A model generated the notes under the pieces. It worked only from the letters and a program-made list of their open reading frames with translations. It was not told the origin of the DNA and searched no databases. A program made the position numbers and the translations under genes. Positions 51,115 through 60,247 of a stretch of 64,000 nt of DNA are shown here, piece by piece (the stretch's first letter is position 1; each line of letters starts with the position of its first letter). The stretch is from Paucidesulfovibrio longus DSM 6739 (lineage in GTDB: Bacteria; Desulfobacterota; Desulfovibrionia; Desulfovibrionales; Desulfovibrionaceae), in the NCBI RefSeq assembly GCF_000420485.1, contig NZ_ATVA01000012.1, positions 455,019 to 519,018 on the forward strand, given 5' to 3'.

Positions 51115-53411
51115 GTTCTGGCTCCGGAGCGGGGTTGCAGCATCCGCAATACGGTTTCCGGGGAGACGGGCGCGCGGTTCACATGGACGCCGAGGGCGTC
51201 GGACAGGGCCGAGGCCACGGCGGGCAGCGGGCCGTTCATGCCCACCTCGCCCACGCCCTTGAGCCCGAAGGGACCGCTGTGCTCGATGGTTTCCACGGCC
51301 AGGGAGCGCGTGTCGGGCAGGTCCATGCTCGCCGGGATCAGATAGGTGGACAGATCCTTCGTCAGCAGGCGGCCCTCCGAGGTCTCCAGGCCTTCCATGA
51401 GCGCGAAGCCCAGGCCCTGGGCCACGCCGCCCTCGATCTGCTGGTGGTAGTTCTGCGGGTTGAGCACCCTGCCGCCGTCCGTGGCCGCGAGATAGTCGCA
51501 GACCCGGACCAGCCCGGTCAGCTCGTCCACCTCCACGCGGACCAGGTGCGCGGCATAGGCGAAGATCAGGTGCGGGAATCCCAGGGCGAATTCCTTGCCC
51601 GTGTCCGGCACCTCGCGGGTCACGGGCATGAGATATTCGGACACGCAGATGCGGTCTTCGCGGGGAAGCATGGACGCCAGCGCTTCCAGCGGCAGGTCGC
51701 GGCCCGTGGGCAGGTGCCGCACCGCTCCGGGCACCAGGGCGAAGCCGTCCGGCTCGTCGACCATGAGCATCAGCGCGGCGCGGCGCACCAGCTTGGACGT
51801 CATCATTTCGCAGGCCTGGATCAGGGCCTTGCCGAAAGTGTAGGTGGTGCGCCCGGCAGAGGCCGATCCCGAAGGATGGGAAGAATCGGTGTCGGGCTGG
51901 GCCACTTCGAGCCGCTCCGCGCGCTGGCAGAGCATTTCCCCTGCGATCTGCGCGAAGGTCGCGGCATTGCCCTGGCCCATGTCCGGCACGGCGCTGCGGA
52001 TCAGGAACCGGCCCTGTTCCGTCAGCTCGATGCGGGCGATGGCGTTGTCCGGCAATCCCCGGCCATAGCCCATGCCGTTGAAGACCGCGGCCAGGCCGAC
52101 TCCCCGGCGGGTGAAGGCTGGAGCCGCGTCCTTCCAGGCCTTGCGCCCGGTCCAGAGTTCGCTGTCGCGCAGCGTGCGCAGGCATTCGTCCAGGCCCGTG
52201 GACGTGGTCAGGCTGACCCCCGCGCCGTTGCGGTCGCCCCGGTGCAGGGCGTTTTGGCGGCGCAGTTCCAGCGGGTCGCGGCCCAGTTTGCGGGCCAGCC
52301 GGTCCATCATGCCCTCGAAGGCGAAGCTGGCCTGGGCCACGCCGAAGCCGCGGAAGGCCCCGCCGATGGGATTGTTGGTGTAGACGCACCAGCCCCGGCA
52401 ATCCACGTGCTCCACGTTGTAGGGACCGGCCGCGTGTTCCATGCCCAGTTCCATGATCTCGCCGCCGAGATGGGCGTAGGCTCCGGTGTCGAACCAGAGG
52501 CGGCAGTCCAGGGCGCGCAGGGCTCCGTCCGCGTCCGCTCCCAGGCGGTAGCGCATGCGCGCCGCGTGGCGCTTGTATCCGGCCAGGAAATTCTCCTCGC
52601 GATCCCAGCACATCTTGATGGTCCGCCCCGGCAGGCGCAGGGCCGCCAGCGCCAGCAGACACTGCACGGTGGCGCCGTCCTTGCCGCCGAAGCCCCCGCC
52701 CAGAAACGGGCTGACCACGTGGACGGTCCAGGGGGACAGCCCCAGGGCGTGGGCCACCTCGAAACGGTCGCGGAACGGAGCCTGGGAGGAGACGGTCAGG
52801 TGCAGAATCCCGTTTTCGTCCAGGCGCGCGGTGCCGTTTTCCGTTTCCAGGAAGGCGTGGGCCTGGGCCGGGGTGTGAAACGTCTCCTCCAGGACCACGG
52901 CGCAGTCCTTGAGCGCGGATTCGGCGTCGCCCTTGTTGATGCGCGCGGCCAGGAGCACGTTGGAGCCGTGCGCTTCGTGGACCAGGGGGGCGTCCTGGGC
53001 CAGGGCCGCGTCCAGGTCCGCGATTACGGGCAGCGGCTCGATGCGCGGCTGGATGAGGTCCAGGGCGCGGCGCAGGATCTCACGGCTCCCGGCCACGACC
53101 AGGGCCACGGGATCTCCCGCGTGCCGGATGCGCGATCCGCAGAGCACGGGCATGTCCTTGTGGACGATGCCCTGGCGGTTGGAGCCGGGCACGTCCGCTC
53201 GCGTGAGCACGGCATGCACTCCTGGCAGGCGTCGGGCCGCGTCCACATCCAGTTCCCGCAGTTCGCCGTGGGGAATCCCGGCGCGCTTGGCTCCGGCCCA
53301 GAGCGTATCCGGCGGGAACAGGTCCGCTGCGAAGCGTTCCTCTCCCGTGGCTTTGGAGAGTGCGTCCAGGCGTGCGCTCGAAGTGCCGATTTCGTAGGGC
53401 GCATTGCGCAT
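51111..53411 (-). CDS. Molybdenum hydroxylase large (molybdopterin) subunit
   Basis: 766-aa catalytic subunit of the xanthine dehydrogenase / aldehyde oxidase family. Motifs: HGELRELDVDAARRLPGVHAV in the a/b-hammerhead domain, FLGGGFGGKDG, GGAFRGFGVAQ for cofactor binding, and the catalytic Glu region GVGEVGMNGPLPAV near the C-terminus. The substrate (purine, aldehyde or N-heterocycle) is not evident. Start ATG at 53411 after AAGGAAAG; 22 further in-frame residues upstream are unlikely. An MFS transporter gene ends 78 bases upstream and may import the substrate (inference). The enzyme would draw on the same cofactor pathway as the formate dehydrogenases. Confidence 0.93.
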   Translation of the reverse strand: MRNAPYEIGTSSARLDALSKATGEERFAADLFPPDTLWAGAKRAGIPHGELRELDVDAARRLPGVHAVLTRADVPGSNRQGIVHKDMPVLCGSRIRHAGDPVALVVAGSREILRRALDLIQPRIEPLPVIADLDAALAQDAPLVHEAHGSNVLLAARINKGDAESALKDCAVVLEETFHTPAQAHAFLETENGTARLDENGILHLTVSSQAPFRDRFEVAHALGLSPWTVHVVSPFLGGGFGGKDGATVQCLLALAALRLPGRTIKMCWDREENFLAGYKRHAARMRYRLGADADGALRALDCRLWFDTGAYAHLGGEIMELGMEHAAGPYNVEHVDCRGWCVYTNNPIGGAFRGFGVAQASFAFEGMMDRLARKLGRDPLELRRQNALHRGDRNGAGVSLTTSTGLDECLRTLRDSELWTGRKAWKDAAPAFTRRGVGLAAVFNGMGYGRGLPDNAIARIELTEQGRFLIRSAVPDMGQGNAATFAQIAGEMLCQRAERLEVAQPDTDSSHPSGSASAGRTTYTFGKALIQACEMMTSKLVRRAALMLMVDEPDGFALVPGAVRHLPTGRDLPLEALASMLPREDRICVSEYLMPVTREVPDTGKEFALGFPHLIFAYAAHLVRVEVDELTGLVRVCDYLAATDGGRVLNPQNYHQQIEGGVAQGLGFALMEGLETSEGRLLTKDLSTYLIPASMDLPDTRSLAVETIEHSGPFGLKGVGEVGMNGPLPAVASALSDALGVHVNRAPVSPETVLRMLQPRSGART

Positions 53412-53489
53412 GAAACTTTCCTTGGATGTTGGGATGGATACCTTCTTTGTGCGCGGCCCCGGCCCTTGTGTCAACACGAGCGCGGCAGG

Positions 53490-54695
53490 TCAGTTCGCGC
53501 AGGCGGCGGGAAGCGGAATCCGGCTGCGTCCGACCAGGCCGCCGCCGACCAGGGCCAGCCCGGCGGAAATCAGGAACAGACCGGAATGGGACAGGCCCGC
53601 GTCGAGCAGCAGTCCGCCGATGTAGGGGCCGAGAAAGAGTCCCGCGTCCATGGTCGAAAGGAACAGGTTGGTGGTCAGCCCCCGCTTGCCGGGGTCGGAC
53701 TGGAGAAAGAGCGTGGATTGCAGCAGGGGCAGGGCCACGCCGATGGCCGCGCCGAATCCCGCGGCGGCCAGCAGGAACGGCAGGGGGGCGCGCACCAGGG
53801 AGTAGGAGCCGTAGCAGCCCGCCAGAAAGAGCAGGCTCAGCACCAGCGCGCGCTTCTTGTTCACGCGGTCGAAGAAGCTGTTGCCGAGCAGACGTACCGC
53901 GATGGTGGCGCCCGTGCTCACCGTGAAGAACAGGCCCGCGTTGGCCATGCCGATGCCCAGGGCGAAGCCCTTCATGAAGAAGAACAGCAGGGAGGAAGAG
54001 AAAAAGACGCAGAGGGCCACGCCGAGGGTCCGACGCACTCCGGGCGCGCGCAGGGCGGTCTTGATTTCGGACAGGCCGGAATTCTTCCCGGCGGGAGGGG
54101 CAGCTGCGGCGGCCCGGCGCGCATGGGGGCCGAGCAGGGACATGAGCAGCAGCGCGGGCAGGGACAGGACGGACATCCAGGCGTAGGCGTGCGCGGTCGA
54201 GGGCAGGACGCGGAGCAGCAGCTCCATGATCGGCGGCACACAGGCGAAGGGCAGCAGCGTGGCCAGGGTGAAGATGCCGAAGCCTTGGCCGCTGCGCGCG
54301 GGCGGGACGAAATGGACCAGCAGGGCGGTCGTGGCCGAGACGAGCAGCACGAAGGCCGCGCCGTGGGCGGCGCGCAGGAGCAGAAGCAGGGGCACCGTCT
54401 TGGCCCAGGGGTAGGCGAGCAGGGCCAGGGCGATGACAACCATGCTCCCGCGCATGACGGAGAGGGCGTTGGAGGCGGACAGCCGGGGGCTGATCACCGG
54501 CCGCAGGAAGAACGCGGTCATGGGTTCCAGGGCCAGCAGCAGGCTCGCCCAGAACGGCGGAATGCCGATGTTGATCAGGTAGGGATAAAATCCATAGAAT
54601 ACGGCGATGTTGGCGAAGCCGATCAGCGTGGTCAGGCTGAGCGTCAGGAACGGGTAGGTGAACAGGGGCGGTCGCGGCGCGGTCGTGTCGGTCAT
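53490..54695 (-). CDS. Major facilitator superfamily transporter
   Basis: 401-aa protein with 12 hydrophobic segments split by a charged central loop near residues 195-215 (GPHARRAAAAAPPAGKNSG). Loop 2-3 and 8-9 basic motifs are weak, so the subfamily is unclear. It lacks features of drug-efflux subfamilies that I could name. The gene lies 78 bases upstream of the Mo-hydroxylase operon on the same strand and just inside the tRNA-Glu junction, so it is the last gene of the ancestral chromosome side. Confidence 0.88.
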   Translation of the reverse strand: MTDTTAPRPPLFTYPFLTLSLTTLIGFANIAVFYGFYPYLINIGIPPFWASLLLALEPMTAFFLRPVISPRLSASNALSVMRGSMVVIALALLAYPWAKTVPLLLLLRAAHGAAFVLLVSATTALLVHFVPPARSGQGFGIFTLATLLPFACVPPIMELLLRVLPSTAHAYAWMSVLSLPALLLMSLLGPHARRAAAAAPPAGKNSGLSEIKTALRAPGVRRTLGVALCVFFSSSLLFFFMKGFALGIGMANAGLFFTVSTGATIAVRLLGNSFFDRVNKKRALVLSLLFLAGCYGSYSLVRAPLPFLLAAAGFGAAIGVALPLLQSTLFLQSDPGKRGLTTNLFLSTMDAGLFLGPYIGGLLLDAGLSHSGLFLISAGLALVGGGLVGRSRIPLPAACAN

Positions 54696-54776
54696 GGGCC
54701 TTCCTCTACGCTTCCCCTACGCCGGATCGCGGCGCATTGCCAGCAGGAACGGCGGAACCGGGCACGCGGCCGCGGC

Positions 54777-54804
54777 AAAAAAAAGGAGCCGCAAAAGCGG
54801 CTCC
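54777..54804 (-). terminator. Terminator downstream of the tRNA-Glu locus
   Basis: Minus strand GGAGCCGC-TTTT-GCGGCTCC followed by eight T. It lies 11 bases beyond the CCA end of the tRNA fragment, as expected for the original tRNA-Glu transcript. Confidence 0.88.
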
Positions 54805-54815
54805 TCGAATCGACG

Positions 54816-54864
54816 TGGCGTCCCCAAGGGGATTTGAACCCCTGTTAACGGCGTGAAAGGCCGT
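54816..54864 (-). tRNA. 3' fragment of tRNA-Glu (anticodon TTC); likely attachment-site remnant
   Basis: The minus strand contains an anticodon arm (ACGGC-CTTTCAC-GCCGT), variable loop, T arm (AGGGGTTCAAATCCCCT), the 3' acceptor strand GGGGAC and an encoded CCA. This is the 3' half of bacterial tRNA-Glu(UUC). The D arm and the 5' acceptor strand GTCCCC are missing: the bases upstream (54865-54910) are unrelated. A 3' tRNA end duplicated at a junction is the hallmark of tyrosine-recombinase integration. The intact tRNA-Glu is expected at the other end of the inserted DNA, to the right of the window. Confidence 0.85.
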
Positions 54865-55036
54865 AAACAATCAACCGGAAGGTCGCTTACCTCCGTTATT
54901 TCAATGGGTTGAAAACGCCATATTCACCACAAAAACCATAGTTGCCGTTGAAAATGACACTTGGGTGACACGCAAAATTTGCCGGAAAGAGAAACGGGGG
55001 GGGAATTGGTGCAAGCTCAACAATTTGGTGTTCGGC
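54865..55036. other. Left end of the putative genomic island, noncoding
   Basis: 172 bases between the tRNA fragment and the outer-membrane protein gene, noticeably richer in A+T than the chromosome to the left. No integrase gene, terminator or promoter can be supported here. Confidence 0.5.
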
Positions 55037-56434
55037 TCAGAAATAGTACACACACCGGAGTTCGCCCCTGGCTGCGTTGAGCTTGTTGCCGAATTCGGTG
55101 TCGGAGGAACCGAGCGGCAGGATGAGCCGGGGCCTCAACTCAATGTCGGACGTGAGCATGTAGGACGCTTCGGGGTTGAGGGAGAGGCTTCGATCCCCGA
55201 GGTTCATGATCACGGTCGCTGTCGTGTTCAGGTAGAGGATGTCGAAAGGTTCTTTTTGGGACACGCGGAAATACAGATAGTCCTGTCCGACGCTGCTCCG
55301 GTTGTATTCGGACGACACCTTTTTGCTTTTGTTAAGATCGGCGGCGTTTCCCGTGGTCTGATACGTGTCGTACGCCGTGTGGACATAGTCGTAGTAGGTT
55401 TCCAGTTGTGAAGCGGTGTACCCCTCCCCGTTGTGGTAATATTCAAGGAGGTAGGTCGTTTCGTCCTCTGTCAGGTATCGTGCGCCAAGAAGAAAGCTCC
55501 AGGCGTCGTATGTGTGGACGCTGCGGGTTCCGTCATCGTGGAACACAGTCTTCTCATGGCCCAGCCGGACCGCGGTTTCGCCGTGGATGGCGAAATTGTC
55601 GGTGATGTTTGCGGCAAAGTCGAAACCGAGGGACGTATCGTAATGATCGCCAGCCATGGCCATGACGTCCACGTCCACATCGGACAGCAGGAGGTAGAGC
55701 TTTCCTCCGTAGAGAACGCTTTCGTCCGATGCCAATCCCGTGTTCGCCCGCTCCCACACAGGAACGACCACCGGTGTGAACGCCAACGTCTGCAACGGGC
55801 CGTCGAAACTGAAAATGGCGTCGGCAACGCCCATGACGTAGCCCTCTCGGGTCTGGTCCGGATCGTCCACATCCTTCGGACGGCTGGCGAAGCTCACGGG
55901 GTTCCAGGCATATCCCTTGCCCCATTTGAGAACCTTTTTCCCGGCTTCCAGCGTGAATCTCGGGTCCGGCCTCCAGGCGGCCACGCCTTCCTCAAGCATG
56001 ACCTCCCCGGCCCAATGCTTGTCGTCCTTGAAATACCGTTCCGACGGTTCGTCCGGCTCACTGGCCGCCGACAGGGGCAACTGGCTCCATCCGACGTCGG
56101 CGCGCGGGCGGGCATAGAACCCGAACGTTTCGTATTTCACGGAGAGTTCGGGCTTGATTTGGAGCAGCATGTCCGCTTGGAGTTCATCCTGCCGGGAGTT
56201 GTAGAAGCGTTGCGCGTAGACCGCAGAATCCCTATTCAGGAGCCGTTCGTACATCCGGAACTCGGCCTGTCCCCAGAACTCGAAGTGCTGTTCATCCGCT
56301 GCAGGAATGTCAAAGTCCGCATCATACAGGGGCTCATCCTGGGCAAGGGCCGAAGCCGAGGCAGCCAGGATGAGCGCCAAGCAGAAGAACGGCCCGAGCC
56401 ATGTACCGGCTTTCGTCATTCCGTTTCCCGCCAT
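55037..56434 (-). CDS. Outer-membrane beta-barrel protein
   Basis: About 465-aa protein with a signal peptide ending ASASALA near residue 33. The long mature part is rich in alternating aromatic and polar residues (EFWGQAEFRMYERLL, FGFYARPRADVGWSQL, TTYLLEYYHNGEGY). The C-terminus ends CVYYF with a terminal Phe, as recognised by the BAM machinery. The family is not certain; it resembles porin-like proteins encoded beside LolA/LolDE-like genes. The ATG at 56434 overlaps the stop of the LolA-like gene (TGATG); another ATG at 56419 is possible. It is the last gene of the nine-gene island operon. Confidence 0.83.
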   Translation of the reverse strand: MAGNGMTKAGTWLGPFFCLALILAASASALAQDEPLYDADFDIPAADEQHFEFWGQAEFRMYERLLNRDSAVYAQRFYNSRQDELQADMLLQIKPELSVKYETFGFYARPRADVGWSQLPLSAASEPDEPSERYFKDDKHWAGEVMLEEGVAAWRPDPRFTLEAGKKVLKWGKGYAWNPVSFASRPKDVDDPDQTREGYVMGVADAIFSFDGPLQTLAFTPVVVPVWERANTGLASDESVLYGGKLYLLLSDVDVDVMAMAGDHYDTSLGFDFAANITDNFAIHGETAVRLGHEKTVFHDDGTRSVHTYDAWSFLLGARYLTEDETTYLLEYYHNGEGYTASQLETYYDYVHTAYDTYQTTGNAADLNKSKKVSSEYNRSSVGQDYLYFRVSQKEPFDILYLNTTATVIMNLGDRSLSLNPEASYMLTSDIELRPRLILPLGSSDTEFGNKLNAARGELRCVYYF

Positions 56435-57183
56435 CACTGACGAAGGGTTTCTATCCGGGGCAGGTAGTTGAGGGTGAAGACTTCATCCGAAAAGTCTCTG
56501 GCCTTCATCGCGGCGAAAATCATCACCGAGAGGTACCCCTTGTGAAGCGGGCTGTCCGTCTCGACAATGGCCGGACGGGCGAATCCGTCGCCGAAGTCGG
56601 TCATCTTCTTGAAATGCAGGGTTTTGATCAGCATCCCGGACGCCGCGAGACACTTGATCTCTGTCGGAACCAACCGGTCCTTGGCCACCAGCATCTCCAG
56701 CCTGTCGTAGGCAACCTCGTTGGTCTTCGCCTTCAGGCGAAGCAAATAGGCGTCACCGCTTTCCTCCAAGGATTCGGGCGTATATTCGGCGCTGTAGTCT
56801 AGGCGCATGATATCGGCATTGTTGAAGATGCCACCCGTCACCGATTGGAGGCTGGTTATCCTGACCGGCTTGGCCACGCTCGGAATGTGGAGCCACATGT
56901 TGTCGCCCAGGCGCAAGGTCCCGCGCCCCTTGTCGCTGGAAGGCTCCAGGAAGACGGAGGCCACCATATCCTGGCCTTTCTTGATGGTGTAGAGGACGTA
57001 TTCCCTTTTGCTCCCGTCCGGCTCGATGTTGATGAGCTTGCGGTAGGATTCGTAGCTGACTGGGGCCAGGTTGCGGTCCACGGCCAGGAGCACTTCCCCT
57101 GCATCCATGGCGGAAGCCTGATTGCCGCCGCCCAAAACGAGGCAGACGGCAGCAACGAACAGAACATATTTCAAAGAGTGCAT
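56434..57183 (-). CDS. Outer-membrane lipoprotein-sorting (LolA-like) periplasmic protein
   Basis: 249-aa protein with a signal peptide (MHSLKYVLFVAAVCLVLGG, cleavage near NQASA) and a LolA/LolB-like fold. Segments typical of lipoprotein-sorting proteins in such operons are KREYVLYTIKKGQDMVASVFLEPSSDKGRGTLRLGDNMW and the region around SLQSVTGGIFNNADIMRLDY. The ATG at 57183 has a GAGGA site 9 bases upstream, better than the ATG at 57198. It probably carries a lipid or lipoprotein between the LolDE-like ABC transporter encoded upstream and the outer-membrane protein encoded downstream. Confidence 0.85.
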   Translation of the reverse strand: MHSLKYVLFVAAVCLVLGGGNQASAMDAGEVLLAVDRNLAPVSYESYRKLINIEPDGSKREYVLYTIKKGQDMVASVFLEPSSDKGRGTLRLGDNMWLHIPSVAKPVRITSLQSVTGGIFNNADIMRLDYSAEYTPESLEESGDAYLLRLKAKTNEVAYDRLEMLVAKDRLVPTEIKCLAASGMLIKTLHFKKMTDFGDGFARPAIVETDSPLHKGYLSVMIFAAMKARDFSDEVFTLNYLPRIETLRQ

Positions 57184-57202
57184 ATGCGGTATCCTCATGG
57201 GG

Positions 57203-58456
57203 TTATACGTGGCCGAGCGCATCGACGGGTTCCATCCGGCTCGCCTTCCACGCGGGTTGCAGCGCGGCCAGGGCGGATGCCACCAGGACGATGGCCGACA
57301 AAAAGAGCATTTCGCCGGGGTTGATGTCCGGGCGCACGATCAGGTTGTCCATCCGTCCGAAGGAGAAGGCAACTCCCGCCGCCTTGAAGGCCAACAAACC
57401 GCCCACGCCCAGAATCAGGCCGAGCGCCGTCCCCAGCACGCCCAGGAGCACGCCCTCGGCCACGAAAAGCGACATGATCGTTCCGGGGGATGTCCCCATG
57501 GCGGCAATGGTTCCGATTTCCCGTACGCGCTCGAAGACCGACATCAGCATCACGTTGAGCACGCTGATAAGGACGATGGCGACCATGACGATCTTCACCG
57601 TGACCAGCATCAGGTCGATCATGTTTGCGATGTTGGAGAACGGCGACAGCTTGTCCCAGGTGTGCAGTTCGAAGGCGGGCTGGCCCTTCTTGTTCTTGAC
57701 CTCTCCGAGCGTTGCCGCGAGCGACGCTGCGACAGGCTTCAGCTTGTTGAAATCGGACACCCTGACCACGATTTCCGTGACTTCGCCCGGTTCGTTGCGC
57801 AGGAGGCTGCGGGCGTCTTCGATGTGCATGTAGGCGTCCTTGCCGCCCGGTCCCATGAGGTCCTCGATGATTCCGGCAATCTGGAATTCCATGCCGTTGA
57901 CGGAGCCGTCCTTGTTGGTGGCAACCAGCACCACGGAGTCGCCGGGCTTCATCCCCAGGCTCTTGGCCACCTTTTCGGGAACCACGACCTGGCCCTTTTC
58001 GAGCAGTCCCTCGCCGGGACCGGGGGCTCCCTGCTTCATCCTGTCAGCCAAGGCCGTGCAGACAGCCAGCTCCCGTTTCGGATCGACAGCCGAAAGCCTG
58101 ACGTTGGTGCTTTCCATGTAATTGCTGAGGACCGCACCGAATTTCAGTCTGGGCGCATAGGCTGTCACACCGGGTGTCGCTTCGAGCATTTCCGATATTT
58201 TTTGGTATGCCGGCCCTTTCATGTTCAGGTTGAGGGGCATCGTGTCGATGGACGAGAAGTACCCCTTTCGATGGATTTGCAGGTGGCCGATGCTTGAATC
58301 TGTGATGATGCCGATCATCATGGACTTGAACGACCCGGCCAGGCCTGAGAACATGACCACCATGCACACGCCGATGACGATGAGCAGAGAGGTGAGGGCG
58401 GTACGCCGTTTGTAGCGAGTAAGGTTGCGCAGGGCGATCTTAAATATATTACGCAT
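57203..58456 (-). CDS. LolE/MacB-type ABC transporter permease
   Basis: 417-aa FtsX-family permease: a first membrane helix at ~20-40 (ALTSLLIVIGVCMVVMFSG), a ~220-residue periplasmic MacB-like core domain, then three C-terminal helices from ~270 (LMLVTVKIVMVAIVLISVLNVML). The cytoplasmic motif VFERVREIGTIAAMGTSPGTI is diagnostic of the family. It is probably a lipoprotein or lipid extruder of the mechanotransmitter type. Its start overlaps the end of the ATPase gene by 8 bases. Confidence 0.93.
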   Translation of the reverse strand: MRNIFKIALRNLTRYKRRTALTSLLIVIGVCMVVMFSGLAGSFKSMMIGIITDSSIGHLQIHRKGYFSSIDTMPLNLNMKGPAYQKISEMLEATPGVTAYAPRLKFGAVLSNYMESTNVRLSAVDPKRELAVCTALADRMKQGAPGPGEGLLEKGQVVVPEKVAKSLGMKPGDSVVLVATNKDGSVNGMEFQIAGIIEDLMGPGGKDAYMHIEDARSLLRNEPGEVTEIVVRVSDFNKLKPVAASLAATLGEVKNKKGQPAFELHTWDKLSPFSNIANMIDLMLVTVKIVMVAIVLISVLNVMLMSVFERVREIGTIAAMGTSPGTIMSLFVAEGVLLGVLGTALGLILGVGGLLAFKAAGVAFSFGRMDNLIVRPDINPGEMLFLSAIVLVASALAALQPAWKASRMEPVDALGHV

Positions 58457-59159
58457 GGTCTTTTCCTCCCTGGTACAGCGGGTTTCCGTTCAGCAACCTG
58501 CCGTCCTCGATGCCGTGCACCACGTCGGCGTGTTCAACGATGCGCGGGTCGTGCGTGGAGAAGACGAAGGTGGTCCCGTAGGTGTCCCGCATCTTTTTCA
58601 TCAGGTCGATGATCTTGTGGGCCGTGTCGTGGTCGAGGTTCGCGGTAGGTTCATCCGCCAGCACAACCTTCGGGTTGGTCACCAGCGCCCGGGCCACTGC
58701 CACGCGCTGTTTCTGGCCGCCCGAAATCTGGTCCGGTCGCTTATCCTTCTGGTCGGTCATGCCGACGGCTTCCAATACGGCCATCACACGTTCACGCCGC
58801 TCGGCTGCGGGCGTCCGGGAGATCATGAGCAAGGGGTACTCTATATTCTCGTACACGCTCAGGACCGGGATGAGATTGAACGACTGGAAGATGAAGCCGA
58901 GATGCTCACCACGAAAATGCGCCGCCTCCTTCTTGCCCAGGGTGTCCACCCTGGTGCCGGTCACTCGGACCTCCCCGGACGACGGTTTGTCCATGCAGCC
59001 GATGATGTTCAGCAGCGTGGTCTTGCCGCTGCCCGAAGGCCCGACGAACGTGACGAGTTTTCCTGTTTCTATAGAGACGGTGACCTGTTTCAGGGCTTCG
59101 GTTTCGACCTCTCCCGTCAGGTATTTTTTCGAAATGCTGTTCAGTTCGATCAGCGACAT
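58449..59159 (-). CDS. LolD/MacB-type ABC transporter ATPase
   Basis: 236-aa ATPase with Walker A GPSGSGKTT, Q-loop FIFQSFNLIP, signature ISGGQKQRVAVARAL, Walker B VVLADEPTANLD and switch His in STHD. The DEPTANLD and FNLIP forms place it in the LolD/MacB/FtsE group, matching the FtsX-type permease that follows. The start at 59159 lies 47 bases after the Spy-like gene stop. Confidence 0.95.
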   Translation of the reverse strand: MSLIELNSISKKYLTGEVETEALKQVTVSIETGKLVTFVGPSGSGKTTLLNIIGCMDKPSSGEVRVTGTRVDTLGKKEAAHFRGEHLGFIFQSFNLIPVLSVYENIEYPLLMISRTPAAERRERVMAVLEAVGMTDQKDKRPDQISGGQKQRVAVARALVTNPKVVLADEPTANLDHDTAHKIIDLMKKMRDTYGTTFVFSTHDPRIVEHADVVHGIEDGRLLNGNPLYQGGKDHA

Positions 59160-59206
59160 GGTTTTCTCCTGTATGCATGGCCCAAGGGCATTCCCCGGCC
59201 ATGCCG

Positions 59207-59704
59207 TTAATCCCGTTCCGGTTTTCCTCCGGTCATTATCCCAAATCCGGGCCTGTGGCCTCCGTAATCTCGAATCGCCTGGATCAACCCGGAAAACTGA
59301 TTCGGCCGCAACACTCTTTTCTCATGGAGCAGGAGACAAAGGACCTCGTCTTTCATGCCGCCCTGGTTCGCAAGAATCTTTTGCTGGATGGTCCGAATCG
59401 CCTTTTCATCCGCAACCGATTCGGTCAGCAACTCAAGCAACTGCTTTCGTAACTGCATCGTTTCCCGGCGGATGCGATCGGTGTTGGTCTTGAAGACCTG
59501 CACATAGGGTTCCAGCGCCTTCCATTGTTCGGGAGTCACCTGGATTCCTTCATACCGCGCTCTAAGAAGTTGGTCTTCCGAGCGACGGGGCATTTCTGGC
59601 GACGCCGGATATTGTCCTTGAAGATATTGCATGCCCCAGAACAGGACAAAGGCGATGTTCAACCCCACAGACAAGGCCAGCAAGGACCGCTTTAGGTAAT
59701 GCAT
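59207..59704 (-). CDS. Spy/CpxP-like periplasmic stress protein
   Basis: 165-aa protein with an uncleaved or cleaved N-terminal hydrophobic segment (~8-26) and a helical region typical of the LTxxQ/heavy-metal-resistance family: EGIQVTPEQWKALEPYV, IRRETMQLRKQLLELL, KAIRTIQQKI and MKDEVLCLLLHEKRVLRPNQF. Family members sense or buffer envelope or metal stress and often pair with ECF sigma factors. It lies 2 bases downstream of the anti-sigma gene. Confidence 0.82.
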   Translation of the reverse strand: MHYLKRSLLALSVGLNIAFVLFWGMQYLQGQYPASPEMPRRSEDQLLRARYEGIQVTPEQWKALEPYVQVFKTNTDRIRRETMQLRKQLLELLTESVADEKAIRTIQQKILANQGGMKDEVLCLLLHEKRVLRPNQFSGLIQAIRDYGGHRPGFGIMTGGKPERD

Positions 59705-59706
59705 GG

Positions 59707-60180
59707 TTACAACCTCCCCCCCTCGTTGAACCCGGCCAGCACCGCGGCCTCGATCGACCCGCTGGGGGCAGCGCTCAGGGACGCGAAGACCACATTCTCC
59801 CTCGGCATCATAGCCCGATCCGAGCCCGATTCACCATGGCTGTTCCACCCGAGCAATCCTCCCAGAAGCAGACCGATCGCCAAGGCGGATGCCGTGGCGG
59901 TCGGCCCCAGCCACCTACGGGCAATCGCCCGGAAGCGGCTCGTGTCACGGGCATCGAAATACTCTCGTGAAGCCCGGGCCATGATCCGGTATTCCAGGTC
60001 GCCCGGCATCTCCGGGGTGCCCGGAGAGGCAAGCGGTGCGTCCAACGCCTCCAACTCGGCAAGGTGGGCGCGGCAGGCCGCGCAACCGTCGAGATGGCGT
60101 TTCATGTCCCACAGCTCCCGCCCGGACAGTTCACCGTCCAGGTAGGCAGAAAGACGTGTATGGCAGTTTCGGCAAAGCAT
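59707..60180 (-). CDS. Zinc-finger anti-sigma factor
   Basis: 157-aa membrane protein. The N-terminal zf-HC2 domain has Cys3, Cys6, His28 and the HLDGCAAC motif (Cys32, Cys35), which binds zinc and the sigma factor. A membrane helix near 95-115 (TASALAIGLLLGGLLGW) leads to a short periplasmic tail. The ATG at 60180 (MLCRNCH) has a GAGG site; the ATG at 60195 lacks one. It follows the ECF sigma gene by 67 bases, the usual sigma/anti-sigma arrangement. Confidence 0.88.
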   Translation of the reverse strand: MLCRNCHTRLSAYLDGELSGRELWDMKRHLDGCAACRAHLAELEALDAPLASPGTPEMPGDLEYRIMARASREYFDARDTSRFRAIARRWLGPTATASALAIGLLLGGLLGWNSHGESGSDRAMMPRENVVFASLSAAPSGSIEAAVLAGFNEGGRL

Positions 60181-60247
60181 GTGTGTCGACCTCATTTTTA
60201 TTAAACGATCCAAGTTCGGAAAACCCCCGCCTTCGATCGAAAAAAGT

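Noticed and set aside
51135..54848. 1237-aa plus-strand open frame opposite the Mo-hydroxylase and MFS genes
   Set aside because: Antisense shadow running into the tRNA fragment; no recognisable domain.
54816..54910. Complete tRNA gene
   Set aside because: The D arm and 5' acceptor strand are missing; only the 3' half can fold as tRNA-Glu.
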